Shown: piece by piece, positions 53,267-62,269 of the stretch
How the letters are laid out: each line of letters starts with the position of its first letter
Position numbering within the stretch: position 1 is the first letter of the stretch
Position numbers and translations under genes: made by a program
The notes under the pieces: model-generated
Database searches by the model: none
What the model was told of the DNA's origin: nothing
The model's input: the letters and a program-made list of their open reading frames with translations, nothing else
From: Muribaculum sp.
Lineage (GTDB): Bacteria > Bacteroidota > Bacteroidia > Bacteroidales > Muribaculaceae
Direction: 5' to 3'
Assembly: GCA_023664085.1 (NCBI GenBank)
Contig: JAMPGE010000002.1
Span: 1 to 64,000 of the forward strand
Length of the DNA: 64,000 nucleotides

Positions 53267-54241
53267 TTGAAATTCAATAAGGAAGGACTGAAAACGATAT
53301 ATCATAACCTCAAGAGGAGGCGCTGGTTTCATAACCTGCTCCCCTTCTTGGGATTTGTGCTTATATCCCTGCTTTTTTGGTTTGTTCTTGCCATGAACGA
53401 TAATGTGCAGGAAAATCTTACCGTACGCATCAATATATCCAATTCTCCGGATACGGTGACGTTTATATCAGTTCCTCCACAGACCATCCATATTACGGTT
53501 CGAGATAAGGGCACCAATATATTTCAGGTGGCAGCGTTTCGCAAGCCGGTGGTTAATTTCAATTTTCGGGACTATGCCGAAGATGGAATATTCAGAGTGT
53601 CGAGAGGAGATTTTCAGTTGGCCCTTAAAAATTTGTTTGGCCCGAATGCGCAGATCACCTCTTCATCGATTGATTCATTGCGACTTCTATATACGGTGGA
53701 ACCGGGCAAGCGGCTGCCGGTAAAGGCAAATTACAAGATATCGTGTGCCAATGGCAAGACCATAGCGGGCAATCTTGTATGCGATCCGTCGCTGGTCACT
53801 GTTTATTCTTATGGAGATGTTCTCGATAGTGTGACTTATGTGAGAACAGAACGCATCGTACTGAAAAATCTTGAAGAACCCACCAAGGTAAAAGTGAAGA
53901 TAAAGCCAATAGCCAATGTAAGGGTGATACCGGATGAGGTGACGGTGACGGTGCCGATAGAGCCGTTGGTAAAAAAGACTTCGCAGGTGGAAATCCGGGT
54001 TGTCAACGTGCCGGATGACAAGGATTTGCTTTTGTTTCCCCAGAAGGCAAAGGTGATTTATTATGTACCGATGAGTCGCTTCAGCGATAATGATATAAGA
54101 ATTTCGGTATATGCTGATTATCAAGATATCGCCAAAGGATATCATGAGAAACTCCCGCTTCATATAGAAGGAGTGGCTTCATATATAGTAAAGCCGGAAC
54201 TTGCGGATGCCACTGCGGAATATACAATTGTAAACCGATAG
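53267..54241 (+). CDS. YbbR-like domain membrane protein
   Basis: A 324-residue protein with one N-terminal membrane helix (about 24-43, LLPFLGFVLISLLFWFVLA) and an extracytoplasmic region made of YbbR-like beta-repeats (LTVRINISNSPDTVTFISVPPQTI; LKNLEEPTKVKVKIKPIANV). In Firmicutes, YbbR/CdaR regulates the c-di-AMP cyclase CdaA; no cyclase is adjacent here, so that role is not implied. The start is a TTG giving MKFNKEGLKTIYHN; the only ATG nearby falls after the membrane helix and would remove it. Confidence 0.82.
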   Translation: MKFNKEGLKTIYHNLKRRRWFHNLLPFLGFVLISLLFWFVLAMNDNVQENLTVRINISNSPDTVTFISVPPQTIHITVRDKGTNIFQVAAFRKPVVNFNFRDYAEDGIFRVSRGDFQLALKNLFGPNAQITSSSIDSLRLLYTVEPGKRLPVKANYKISCANGKTIAGNLVCDPSLVTVYSYGDVLDSVTYVRTERIVLKNLEEPTKVKVKIKPIANVRVIPDEVTVTVPIEPLVKKTSQVEIRVVNVPDDKDLLLFPQKAKVIYYVPMSRFSDNDIRISVYADYQDIAKGYHEKLPLHIEGVASYIVKPELADATAEYTIVNR

Positions 54242-54263
54242 GAGCCAACTAATTCAGATTATA

Positions 54264-54839
54264 ATGAGATTGATTGGAATTACAGGAGGTATCGGGGCTG
54301 GCAAAAGTGTGGTGAGTAGGATTTTACGGTTGCGGGGTGAATTCGTCTATGATTGCGATTCCCGGGCAAAGACTCTGATGGACAATTCTGTCGAACTCCT
54401 TACTGCCCTTCTCCAAAGATATGGTGAGGATGTAGTGAATGGAGGTATTATAAACCGAAGGGCACTTGCTTCTATAGTTTTTGGCAGCGATCGGGAGCGT
54501 TTATGGCTCAATTCGCTGGTCCATGCCATGGTGCATGATGATCTTGATAGATATATACATCATCACGAAAAAGATCGTGTGTATGTGGAATCTGCAATCT
54601 TGTATGAGAGCGGTCTGGCAGTTCGTTGCGATGAAATATGGATAGTGGATGCCCCTGAGGCTCTACGTATAGAGAGAGCCCTTGCCAGAAGCGGCTTGGC
54701 TATGAATGAAAGAAACAAAGCTGAGGTGCGTCGCCGAATAGAGAGTCAGAATCGGGAAATGACTGATCTGTATGCATTGACTGTGCCGAAGAGAAAAATA
54801 TACAATGACGGCAACAATGCTCTTCTCAATATTGTTTAG
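54264..54839 (+). CDS. coaE: Dephospho-CoA kinase
   Basis: Final step of coenzyme A synthesis: phosphorylates the 3'-OH of dephospho-CoA with ATP. It has 191 residues. P-loop G8-GIGAGKS, substrate-binding YDCDSRAKTLMD, the lid region with LARSGLAMNERNKAEVRRRI, and the CoA-domain VYVESAILYESGL are all present. Last gene of the nusB block, 22 nt after ybbR. Cytoplasmic. Confidence 0.95.
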   Translation: MRLIGITGGIGAGKSVVSRILRLRGEFVYDCDSRAKTLMDNSVELLTALLQRYGEDVVNGGIINRRALASIVFGSDRERLWLNSLVHAMVHDDLDRYIHHHEKDRVYVESAILYESGLAVRCDEIWIVDAPEALRIERALARSGLAMNERNKAEVRRRIESQNREMTDLYALTVPKRKIYNDGNNALLNIV

Positions 54840-54857
54840 GTAAATGGGGTCTTACGT

Positions 54858-54935
54858 TAATTTCACTGAAATAAGACTTTTTACAGCATCGCCCATCCGA
54901 GGCGGGCTCCTGCAATTCTTAATTTCGTGACATTA
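54858..54935. mobile_element. MITE-like inverted-repeat element, copy 2 (78 bp)
   Basis: Starts TAATTTCACTGAAATAAGAC and ends AATTCTTAATTTCGTGACATTA, with an interior stem GCCC/GGGC around ATCCGAGGC. Aligned with the minus strand of copy 1, the first 46 nt are 36/46 identical and the last 23 nt are 21/23 identical. This copy lacks the CCCCAGGC hairpin section and so is an internal-deletion form. It lies between coaE and the CobW GTPase. Confidence 0.7.
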
Positions 54936-55003
54936 GGTCTGATATCTGAGTAGACTCAGTTATTAATTATTTGAACAGTGACATAAAAAATTTTTTTGAA
55001 ACT

Positions 55004-56281
55004 ATGACAGATACTCCCGTTTTATTGCTGACCGGATATCTCGGCAGCGGAAAAACCACTCTCCTCAATTATATCCTTAAAAATGAGAAAGGAATAAAAT
55101 TCGCTGTAATAGTAAACGATATAGGAGAAGTAAACATAGATGCTTCTCTGATACAGAAAGGGGGCGTGGTAGGTCAGGATTCAAATTCCGATGATCTTGT
55201 GGCGCTTCAGAACGGTTGTATATGCTGCACACTTCGCACAGACTTGATGAAGCAGATAGCAGACATCATAGATGCCGGGAAATTTGACTATATAGTGATA
55301 GAAGCGAGTGGTGTCTGCGAACCTGAACCTATCGCTCAGACTATTTGTCAGATGGAGCAGATGGTGAATCCGACTCAGGCTAATGCCGGACGTCCGCGGC
55401 TTGACTGCATCGTCACAGTAGCCGATGCTCTCAGATTAAAGAGTGAATTCGGATGCGGAGATTCACTCACCGCCGCTCATCTTGATGAGGAGGCCATAGA
55501 AAACCTGATCGTGCAGCAACTGGAATTCTGCAATATCGTACTGCTGAACAAGATATCGGAAGTGACCCGTAAAGAGGCAAACAGGATCAGGGATGTGATC
55601 AAGGCCTTGAATCCATCTGTGCGTATAATAGAATGTGATTATGCCAAAGTGCCGCTTGAAGATCTTATAAATACGGGAGATTTCAATTTTGGGAGAGTGG
55701 CTACAGGTGCCACCTGGGTGCGTGAAATAGAGCGTGATGTGGATCCGGAAGAAGAGGATAAGAAACATCATCACCACGAGAGCGAAAATCATGAGGATCA
55801 TCATGACCATCATGACCATCATCATGATGAACATGGCCACCATGATAATGAAGGACATCACCACCACCATAATGATCACCATCATCATGATGGAGAGGGA
55901 GAGGCTGAAGAGTATGGTATCGGCACTTACGTATACTTTCGCCGCAGACCTTTTGATTTGAACAAATTTGACCGTTGGGTTAATCTCCATTGGCCCAAAA
56001 ATATAATCCGGACCAAGGGCGTGATGTATTTCAGTAATAACAGAGACATGTCTTTGCTGTTCGAACAGGCCGGAGTTCAGAAGACTCTTCAGCAGGCCGG
56101 CCTTTGGTATGCCACCGCCCCGAAGAAGGAGCTGGAGCAGTTTCTGGCTGCTGATGCACAATTGCGGCACGACTGGGATCCGGAGTATGGTGACCGGATG
56201 ATAAAACTTGTGTTTATCGGCCGTGAACTTGATCGAGAGAAGCTGGCCTCCGAACTCGATTCCTGTCTTGCCGAAAATTGA
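55004..56281 (+). CDS. CobW/COG0523 GTPase with His-rich linker (zinc metallochaperone-like)
   Basis: A 425-residue G3E GTPase. P-loop G11-YLGSGKTT, metal-binding C72-I-C74-C75 in NGCICCTLRTDL, and EASGVCEPEPI are typical of COG0523 proteins that deliver zinc or other metals to enzymes. Between the GTPase and CobW C-terminal domains, residues about 253-296 form a run with 24 His plus many Asp/Glu. The C-terminal domain has the IRTKGVMYF and VFIGRELDREKL motifs. The start is the ATG of MTDTPVLLLTGYL; an upstream TTG adds 11 atypical residues. Cytoplasmic. Zinc is the likely metal. Confidence 0.88.
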   Translation: MTDTPVLLLTGYLGSGKTTLLNYILKNEKGIKFAVIVNDIGEVNIDASLIQKGGVVGQDSNSDDLVALQNGCICCTLRTDLMKQIADIIDAGKFDYIVIEASGVCEPEPIAQTICQMEQMVNPTQANAGRPRLDCIVTVADALRLKSEFGCGDSLTAAHLDEEAIENLIVQQLEFCNIVLLNKISEVTRKEANRIRDVIKALNPSVRIIECDYAKVPLEDLINTGDFNFGRVATGATWVREIERDVDPEEEDKKHHHHESENHEDHHDHHDHHHDEHGHHDNEGHHHHHNDHHHHDGEGEAEEYGIGTYVYFRRRPFDLNKFDRWVNLHWPKNIIRTKGVMYFSNNRDMSLLFEQAGVQKTLQQAGLWYATAPKKELEQFLAADAQLRHDWDPEYGDRMIKLVFIGRELDREKLASELDSCLAEN

Positions 56282-56328
56282 TATAAACCGACATAAGAAA
56301 TAGCTGAAAAACCTAAGGAATAAGTGGA

Positions 56329-56377
56329 AAACCTAAGGAATACAAGGAGTAGAAGCCTCCTTGTATTCCTTAGGTTT
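56329..56377. terminator. 21-bp perfect hairpin between convergent genes
   Basis: Bases 56329-56349 and 56357-56377 are exact reverse complements (centre ACAAGGAG / CTCCTTGT) around a 7-nt loop, ending in TTT on plus and beginning with AAA. A second partial left arm (AACCTAAGGAATA at 56309-56321) could pair with the same right arm. Confidence 0.85.
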
Positions 56378-56388
56378 CAGCTTATACC

Positions 56389-57321
56389 TTAGGACTTTTG
56401 AGCAGGACTTCGGTTTACGAAGAATATTCCTATGAAGATAAGTAGAGTGGCAAGAGCCTTTATAATGCCGAAATCGCCAACTCCGAGGGCCACGGCGATA
56501 ATGGCGGCGAACACGGGTTGAAAATAATTGTACATGCTCACCATGGTGGGTTTCAAATATTTTTGGGAAAACGGTATGGCAAGATAGCTAAGGAAAGTGC
56601 CGCATACTATAATATACAGGAGCTCAAACCAGATATCGGATCCAAATGAGAGGAAGTCCACGTGTAGTAGAGCGGGAATGCAGCAGGGCACGTATGTAAG
56701 GGCCGCAATAACAAACATCCATTTCATCATGGTGAAGGCAGAGTATTTCATGATGACATTGCGAAACACCACGTAGTAAATTGCCGCGCAAAGTTGAGCG
56801 GTGAGACACAGGCCGTTGCCAAGAAGAGGATTTGAAGCCTTTGCGGAGTCTCCGCTGCCTATTACAAGAGCGACTACACCGACAAATCCAAGAATGACAC
56901 CGAATACCTTTCCGGCCGTCATGGGAAATCCGAGCAAAATAGCGGAGAGGATCATTGTCAGAATGGGAGTCATCGAGCTCATCACGGAAGAATCCACCGG
57001 ACTTGTAAACCCGATGCCGAGGATAAACAGGCCTTGGTTGGCGCTTACCATCAATATCGAGCAGAGCAGAATTTTCCACCAGTCGCCGCGATCGATTTTT
57101 TCGCGTGGTGCCACGGAGGCGGGGAGAAGAAACGAAAACAATAGAAACAGCAATGCACCTCCGGCAATTCTTACGGCGGAAAGTCCTAAAGGTGTAAGTG
57201 CGTCTTTCAGGAGAATATCTTTGGATACAGGCGACATGATGCCCCATCCCATATTGGCTAAAAACATGGCAATATGAGCTTGCCATAATCTTTTTTTGTG
57301 AATGTCGTTAGGAATCATCAT
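56389..57321 (-). CDS. EamA/DMT-superfamily transporter
   Basis: A 310-residue inner-membrane protein with about ten hydrophobic helices arranged as two EamA repeats. Repeat 1 has FLANMGWGIMSPVSKDI and GFTSPVDSSVMSSMTPILTMILSAI; repeat 2 starts near 170 (GNGLCLTAQLCAAIYYVVFRNV) and has YNYFQPVFAAIIAVALG. The family exports or imports small metabolites such as amino acids, nucleosides or drugs; the substrate is unknown. Its stop lies just past the 21-bp hairpin. The start is one of two adjacent ATG codons. Confidence 0.88.
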   Translation of the reverse strand: MMIPNDIHKKRLWQAHIAMFLANMGWGIMSPVSKDILLKDALTPLGLSAVRIAGGALLFLLFSFLLPASVAPREKIDRGDWWKILLCSILMVSANQGLFILGIGFTSPVDSSVMSSMTPILTMILSAILLGFPMTAGKVFGVILGFVGVVALVIGSGDSAKASNPLLGNGLCLTAQLCAAIYYVVFRNVIMKYSAFTMMKWMFVIAALTYVPCCIPALLHVDFLSFGSDIWFELLYIIVCGTFLSYLAIPFSQKYLKPTMVSMYNYFQPVFAAIIAVALGVGDFGIIKALATLLIFIGIFFVNRSPAQKS

Positions 57322-57382
57322 GAATGGAGATTTGAGAGGATTTGGTATGTTTTAGTAAATTAGGATCTTATGGTAGGTAATA

Positions 57383-58900
57383 TTAGTTGGCGGTTGTCTT
57401 TATACGCAGCCCTCGGCGGTGTTGGGTGCGACCTGATTCCGCGGACTTTGCCGCCGACATGCCGGATTGGTGTGATTTAACGTTGGGAGTAGCCACTGCG
57501 GTTTCTGATCTCTTTACGCGCGGGGCGGCAAGACGGCCCGTGGTGGATTTCTGCTTTTTTGTGGTTCTTTTAATGATTTTAGGTGTTTCGGATATTTCAG
57601 AGGACTCCACTCGTTGAATCACCACATGTTCCAGACAGTCGGAGAAAGCCATCGTACCGACGGAGCAGCCTGCGGGTACATTCTTGGGCTTGGTAAGACG
57701 GTAGCAACCTTTGAAAGCCTCGTTGCCGATAGACCTTATAGAGTTGCCGAGGAAAATCTGTCCGTTGAGAGAACTGCAGTCTTCAAACGCACCGACACCA
57801 ACGGATATGGCGGAGGAGGGTAATGAAATTCCACCGGTGAGAGAAGAGCAACCGGCAAATGCATAGTCTCCGATCTGTTTAAGTGACGCAGAAAGCTTCA
57901 GACGTCCGTTCAGGCCCGTGCAGTTGGCAAAGGCCATGGACCCTATTGATTCTACGTTGGGCGTGAATTTAAGCGGGCCTGAAAATCCGGAGCAATTGTA
58001 GAAAGCGCCTTGGCCGATGCTGCGCAGAGCAGTTGGGAGAATCAGAACTCCGCTGAGTCCGGGGCATTCGGCAAACGCTTCGTTTCCGATAATTTCAAGG
58101 TCATCCGGGAGCACGAGATCTCCGGAGAAACCTGAGCAACCGTAGAACGCGCCATCTCCTATTGTCTTTACGTCGGGCGATACGTCGATAATGCCTGTAA
58201 AGCCGCTGCATCCCCGGAATGCCTGGGCTCCGATGGTATGGAGCATGTCGGGCAGAAGAAGTTCTCCTTTAAGACCGGAGCATCCCATGAATGCACCTTG
58301 ATCAATGATTCGAAGACGAATGGGCAGCTTTAGGTTGCCGTCAAGACCTGTACAATTGAGAAAGGCATAGGGGGAGATTTCTTTTACAGTGGCGGGGATG
58401 CGGAGCTCTCCGGAGAATCCTCGGCAGTGGCCGAAGGCACCGTCACCGAGGATAATGCAGCTTGGGGGAATTATGATTTTACCGGTCAGACCGGTGCAAC
58501 CCCAGAAGGCGTAGTCACCGACATACATAATGGTGCTCGCCAGATTGATGCTTGTGATTTTATTGCAATTAAAGAAGGCATAGTCGTCAATACCTGTCAC
58601 GGCATAGTAGGTGCCTTCAAATTCCACCATCTCCGGGATATTTACTGCGGTGAGCGATGAATACGCCCTGTCGGAGTCGGAGATTTGGGATTCATCGAAT
58701 TCAAGGGAAGTGATTTCGAAAATCTCATTATGATGGGTTACTTCGGCCCGTTTGGTGGTTGTGTCGAGATTATAGTAAAGATTACCGAACGGCACATTGT
58801 AGATTATGCCGTCGGCCGAAGGAGTATATGCGGCGAATGAGTTGGCAAAGGTTGCGAAAAGCATGGAAGCAAGAAGTGTCGCTTTGGAAAGTGTGTGCAT
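57383..58900 (-). CDS. BspA-like leucine-rich-repeat surface protein
   Basis: A 505-residue protein with a signal peptide (to about FAA24). About a dozen 23-24-residue LRR_5 repeats run from about 100 to 430, each of the form IG-x-x-AF-x-GCSGLxGxLxLP. They are unusually regular, with a Cys at a fixed place in nearly every unit. The tail (about 440-505) is basic and Thr/Lys/Arg-rich (KRTTKKQKSTTGRL). BspA-type proteins bind host matrix or other bacteria; such a role is inferred. It lacks the C-terminal motif of the other secreted proteins here. Its start overlaps the upstream stop (TAATG). Confidence 0.85.
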   Translation of the reverse strand: MHTLSKATLLASMLFATFANSFAAYTPSADGIIYNVPFGNLYYNLDTTTKRAEVTHHNEIFEITSLEFDESQISDSDRAYSSLTAVNIPEMVEFEGTYYAVTGIDDYAFFNCNKITSINLASTIMYVGDYAFWGCTGLTGKIIIPPSCIILGDGAFGHCRGFSGELRIPATVKEISPYAFLNCTGLDGNLKLPIRLRIIDQGAFMGCSGLKGELLLPDMLHTIGAQAFRGCSGFTGIIDVSPDVKTIGDGAFYGCSGFSGDLVLPDDLEIIGNEAFAECPGLSGVLILPTALRSIGQGAFYNCSGFSGPLKFTPNVESIGSMAFANCTGLNGRLKLSASLKQIGDYAFAGCSSLTGGISLPSSAISVGVGAFEDCSSLNGQIFLGNSIRSIGNEAFKGCYRLTKPKNVPAGCSVGTMAFSDCLEHVVIQRVESSEISETPKIIKRTTKKQKSTTGRLAAPRVKRSETAVATPNVKSHQSGMSAAKSAESGRTQHRRGLRIKTTAN

Positions 58901-59814
58901 TAGTAATATTGTATTTCTCGTGTAATGGTATAGTCTATCATTTGCTTTTTGGTCCAGTTTCCATGAGAATCGGACTGAAGAATCTTTTCGTTGTAGATCA
59001 CCGTGGAAGAGAAGCTTTCGCTTCCGTCGGTACCCACTATAAATACATCGCCATGAGGTTGCTCCACACGGGTGGCGAGGCGGCCGTCGGTGTTAAACGT
59101 TAGTTTCATGGCAAGTTCTGTTGCCACGTTGTCGAGCTTGCGATATACGTTGATTGTAGATGCGTCTACCGGGCGATATTCATAGGTGCAGGATATTTGC
59201 TTGCCGTGGCTATCCTTGGCTTGAGATGACCGTATGAAACCGTTTTGATATGTGGCGGAGCATTTTTCGATATCGTCTTCCCAGGCGTTGGGGTAACTGA
59301 TTCCTTCGCCTACTGTGGAAGTGAAGAAGCCGTTGGTGTCAAAGTTGTAGGAAGTAAGGAATTTTTCGGAGGGTGAGAATTCGGAGATTTCGTTTACGCT
59401 TTTTACATTTCCTTTCAGTCCGAGTCTGGCTTTGTCGGAGGGGAATGAATAGGCGACTCCGTCGTCGGTGGTAAACGTCATCCCGTCGGCATTGAATTCA
59501 ACTCCCGGGCGAGGTTTCGGCTCCCTGTTTGCAATCCAAATGGCGATACCCGTCAGGCACCCGATCAGAATTATGGCGGAGCAAATAATGAGAATGTGCT
59601 TAAATTTACCTTTTTCCTGTCGGCTGCTTGAAGCAGGTGTGGGATCTTGTTTATCGGAGTCAAAAGGAGTCTGGTATCTTGCTTTATAATCCTCAGGTCG
59701 TGTATATACGTATTTGGGAGTAGGGTTGCCGTTTGCATCAGTGGGTACTGCACCCTTATCAGGCCGCTGGGAATTAATATTGGATTTCGGTTGATTTTTA
59801 AAATTATTGTCCAT
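58900..59814 (-). CDS. Membrane-anchored protein of unknown function
   Basis: A 304-residue protein not recognised. Residues 1-70 are polar, Asn/Pro/Asp-rich and cytoplasmic. One membrane helix follows (about 72-94, HILIICSAIILIGCLTGIAIWIA), then an extracytoplasmic domain (about 95-304). That domain begins EFNADGMTFTTDDGVAYSFP and has beta-rich segments such as LKLTFNTDGRLATRVEQPHGDVFIVG. The start is MDNNFKNQ; the longer frame starts at TTG. Translationally coupled to the LRR protein, so the two may function together at the surface (inference). Confidence 0.65.
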   Translation of the reverse strand: MDNNFKNQPKSNINSQRPDKGAVPTDANGNPTPKYVYTRPEDYKARYQTPFDSDKQDPTPASSSRQEKGKFKHILIICSAIILIGCLTGIAIWIANREPKPRPGVEFNADGMTFTTDDGVAYSFPSDKARLGLKGNVKSVNEISEFSPSEKFLTSYNFDTNGFFTSTVGEGISYPNAWEDDIEKCSATYQNGFIRSSQAKDSHGKQISCTYEYRPVDASTINVYRKLDNVATELAMKLTFNTDGRLATRVEQPHGDVFIVGTDGSESFSSTVIYNEKILQSDSHGNWTKKQMIDYTITREIQYY

Positions 59815-59844
59815 TCTTGTAATAATCCATATCTCAATACTCCA

Positions 59845-59876
59845 CAAAGTTATTAAATTTCTAAAAAGAAAGCAAA
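59845..59876 (-). promoter_or_regulatory. Promoter of the membrane protein/LRR operon (minus strand)
   Basis: On the minus strand TTTG (59876-59873) and TAACTTTG (59852-59845) are 20 bp apart, with a leader of about 26 nt. Confidence 0.78.
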
Positions 59877-59936
59877 TTTGGCGGCTACACGGAGATTGAG
59901 GTTGAGTATGGATAGAATAATATGGCGGCAGTGCAG

Positions 59937-59975
59937 AAAAAAAGCGCAGGGAATGTCGGAGACGACATTCCCTGC
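59937..59975 (-). terminator. Terminator of serC-serA
   Basis: GCAGGGAATGTCG and CGACATTCCCTGC form a 13-bp perfect stem (59946-59975) around a 4-nt loop. On the minus strand it is followed by GCTTTTTTT. Confidence 0.93.
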
Positions 59976-60002
59976 TATAAGAGTATGTGGGTAAGAATCG
60001 GA

Positions 60003-60920
60003 TTATTTATTTACCTGAAATTTGTTCCAACCGTCTTTGAGATAAGCGATGCTCTGCTCTGCGGCGGCAACACCGGCGTTGAAGTTGGCTTCGGCAGTCT
60101 GGGCACCCATCTTCTTAGGAGTGAAGAACACGCGGGCAGCGAATTTTTTCTCAAATTCTTCAGCAGCGTCGGGCTTGATGTCGGAGACATAGCGGAGGTC
60201 GGGACGCTCTTCAAGAGCCTTGATCAGACCTTCTTCGTCGATAACTTCCTTGCGGGCAGTGTTGATAAGCACACCGTTTTTGGGCATTTTCATTACCAGC
60301 TCATATCCGATGCTCTTCTTGGTCTGGGGAGTAGCGGGGATATGGAGGGATACGAAATTGTTGCGGGAGAAGAGTTCGTTTACATCGTGAAGGGGGGTAA
60401 CGCCTTCAGCTTCGATCACCTCGTCGGGAACGAAAACGTCGAGAGCTTCAACGTTCATACCGAATCCCTTGGCAATGCGGGCCACGTTGCGGCCAACCTG
60501 ACCGAAAGCGTAGATACCGAGGTTTTTGCCTTTGAGTTCGGAGCCGGAGGTGCCGTTGTATTGGTTACGACACATCATCACAACCATACCGAAAACGAGT
60601 TCGGCTACAGCGTTGGAGTTCTGGCCGGGAGTGTTCATCACACAGATCTTGTGGGCGGTAGCGGCTTCGAGATCGATGTTGTCGTAGCCGGCGCCGGCGC
60701 GAACGATAACTTTCAATTTGGGAGCGGCGTCCATGACAGCGCCGTCGATTTTGTCGCTGCGCACGATAAGGGCGTCTGCGTCTTTAACGGCGTTGAGCAG
60801 GTCTTCGCGGTTGCCGCGTTCCACAACTTCGAGTTCGTTGCCGGAAGCGTTGATTGTATCTTCGATAGCCTTTACAGCAGCGGGAGCGAAAGGCTTTTCA
60901 GTGAAAACGAGAACTTTCAT
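60003..60920 (-). CDS. serA: D-3-phosphoglycerate dehydrogenase (short, Lys-type)
   Basis: First step of serine synthesis from 3-phosphoglycerate, NAD-dependent. It is 305 residues, without the ACT regulatory domain of E. coli SerA. The substrate-binding VRAGAGYDNIDLEAA and Rossmann segment LGIYAFGQVGRNVARIAKGFGM are present, along with the catalytic Arg/Glu regions (NTARKEVIDEEGL). The catalytic His of most D-2-hydroxyacid dehydrogenases (TPHxGA) is replaced: here the segment is FFTPKKMGAQTAEAN (K269/K270). The same His-to-Lys change is known from the Entamoeba-type enzyme. 20 nt after serC. Confidence 0.93.
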   Translation of the reverse strand: MKVLVFTEKPFAPAAVKAIEDTINASGNELEVVERGNREDLLNAVKDADALIVRSDKIDGAVMDAAPKLKVIVRAGAGYDNIDLEAATAHKICVMNTPGQNSNAVAELVFGMVVMMCRNQYNGTSGSELKGKNLGIYAFGQVGRNVARIAKGFGMNVEALDVFVPDEVIEAEGVTPLHDVNELFSRNNFVSLHIPATPQTKKSIGYELVMKMPKNGVLINTARKEVIDEEGLIKALEERPDLRYVSDIKPDAAEEFEKKFAARVFFTPKKMGAQTAEANFNAGVAAAEQSIAYLKDGWNKFQVNK

Positions 60921-60939
60921 CTTTAGATTTGGTCAAAGA

Positions 60940-62016
60940 TTAGTGTTTGGCTTCGAATTCTTTCATGCACTCTACGAGAGCTTCAACGCTTTCCATGGGA
61001 AGAGCGTTGTAGAGGCTTGCGCGGAAACCGCCTACGTCGCGGTGGCCCTTAATGCCGACCATGCCCTTGGAAGTAGCGAAATCGAAGAATTCCTGCTCAA
61101 GGTCTTTGTATTCGGGTTTCATTACGAAGCAGACGTTCATGATGGAGCGGTCTTCCTTGTTGGGGATTGTAGCTACGAACATCTTGGAATTGTCGATAGC
61201 GTCGTAAAGTTTTTCAGCTTTGGCGATGTCCATCTTTTCGATTTCTTTGAGACCGCCGAGGCTCTTGTAGTATTTGAGAGTCTGGAGAGCGGCGAAGATG
61301 GGGAGCACCGGAGGAGTGTTGAACATGGAACCCTTGTCAACGTGAGTTTTGTATTTGAGCATTGTGGGGATCACACGTTTTACCTTGTCGAGAGCAGCGT
61401 CCTTAACGATGCAGATAGTCACGCCGGAGGGGGCGAGGTTCTTCTGTGCGCCGGCATAGATAAGGTCGTATTTGGCTACGTCAACGGGGCGTGAGAAGAT
61501 ATCGGAGCTCATGTCGGCGATCATGCGGCAGGGCACGTCGGGATCACGACGGATTTCGGTGCCGTAGATTGTGTTGTTGGAGGTGAAGTGGAAGTAGTCC
61601 ACGTCAGCGGGCACTTTGGCTTCGAAATCTTTGGGGATATAGTTGTAGTTTTTGTCTTTGGAGGAAGCTACTACGTCAACTTCACCGAAGAGTTTAGCCT
61701 CTTTGATGGCTTTGGAAGCCCAAACACCGGTGTCGAGATAAGCGGCCTTGGTGTTGAGGAAGTTCATCGGGGCCATTGCAAACTGCAGGGAAGCGCCGCC
61801 GCCGAGGAACAGTACGGAGTATCCTTCGGGAATCTCGAGGAGTTCCTTCACGAGGGCTACGGCTTCGTCTACTACGGCCTGAAATTGCTTGCTGCGGTGG
61901 GAGATCTCGAGGATGGAGAGGTCCATGTCAGCAAAGTTGATGATAGCATCAGCTGTGTTCTTGATGGTGTACTGGCTCAGAATGCAGGGGCCAGCGTAAA
62001 AATTGTGTTTTTTCAT
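60940..62016 (-). CDS. serC: Phosphoserine aminotransferase
   Basis: PLP-dependent transaminase converting 3-phosphohydroxypyruvate to phosphoserine. It has 358 residues. [18 protein letters not shown] is the family opening, [15 protein letters not shown] contacts substrate, [15 protein letters not shown] binds the PLP phosphate, and the PLP lysine is in [31 protein letters not shown] closes the active site. It leads a two-gene serC-serA operon with its own promoter and terminator. Confidence 0.97.
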   Translation of the reverse strand: MKKHNFYAGPCILSQYTIKNTADAIINFADMDLSILEISHRSKQFQAVVDEAVALVKELLEIPEGYSVLFLGGGASLQFAMAPMNFLNTKAAYLDTGVWASKAIKEAKLFGEVDVVASSKDKNYNYIPKDFEAKVPADVDYFHFTSNNTIYGTEIRRDPDVPCRMIADMSSDIFSRPVDVAKYDLIYAGAQKNLAPSGVTICIVKDAALDKVKRVIPTMLKYKTHVDKGSMFNTPPVLPIFAALQTLKYYKSLGGLKEIEKMDIAKAEKLYDAIDNSKMFVATIPNKEDRSIMNVCFVMKPEYKDLEQEFFDFATSKGMVGIKGHRDVGGFRASLYNALPMESVEALVECMKEFEAKH

Positions 62017-62055
62017 GATTGCTCAGTGAAATTTTAGGTTGTTCAAAATTTTTTA

Positions 62056-62086
62056 CAAAAATAGTCTTTTTTTTTGATTCTACAAA
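62056..62086 (-). promoter_or_regulatory. Promoter of serC-serA (minus strand)
   Basis: On the minus strand TTTG (62086-62083) and TATTTTTG (62063-62056) are 19 bp apart, with a leader of about 35 nt. The rest of the 253-nt spacer to hemW shows no gene. Confidence 0.75.
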
Positions 62087-62269
62087 ATCCAAAACTCTTA
62101 TAGACTCCATTCCAAAAAATGTTATCGCAATGGCTGCTGCTTCCCGAATTCATGTTTCTGCGGGAAATCTGCCTCCATAAGTGGCGACCCTACGTTGAGA
62201 TTCGGTGAGTTGTCTTTCCATAAAAATAATGAATGCCTATGTCTTATGATAAGCTGACGGATAGCTGAG

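Noticed and set aside
59922-60926. 334-codon plus-strand open frame
   Set aside because: Antisense to serA and its terminator; no start context or protein family, whereas serA shows all its motifs.
62119-62208. 29-codon plus-strand frame between serC and hemW
   Set aside because: No ribosome-binding context, no similarity I recognise, and it is short enough to arise by chance.
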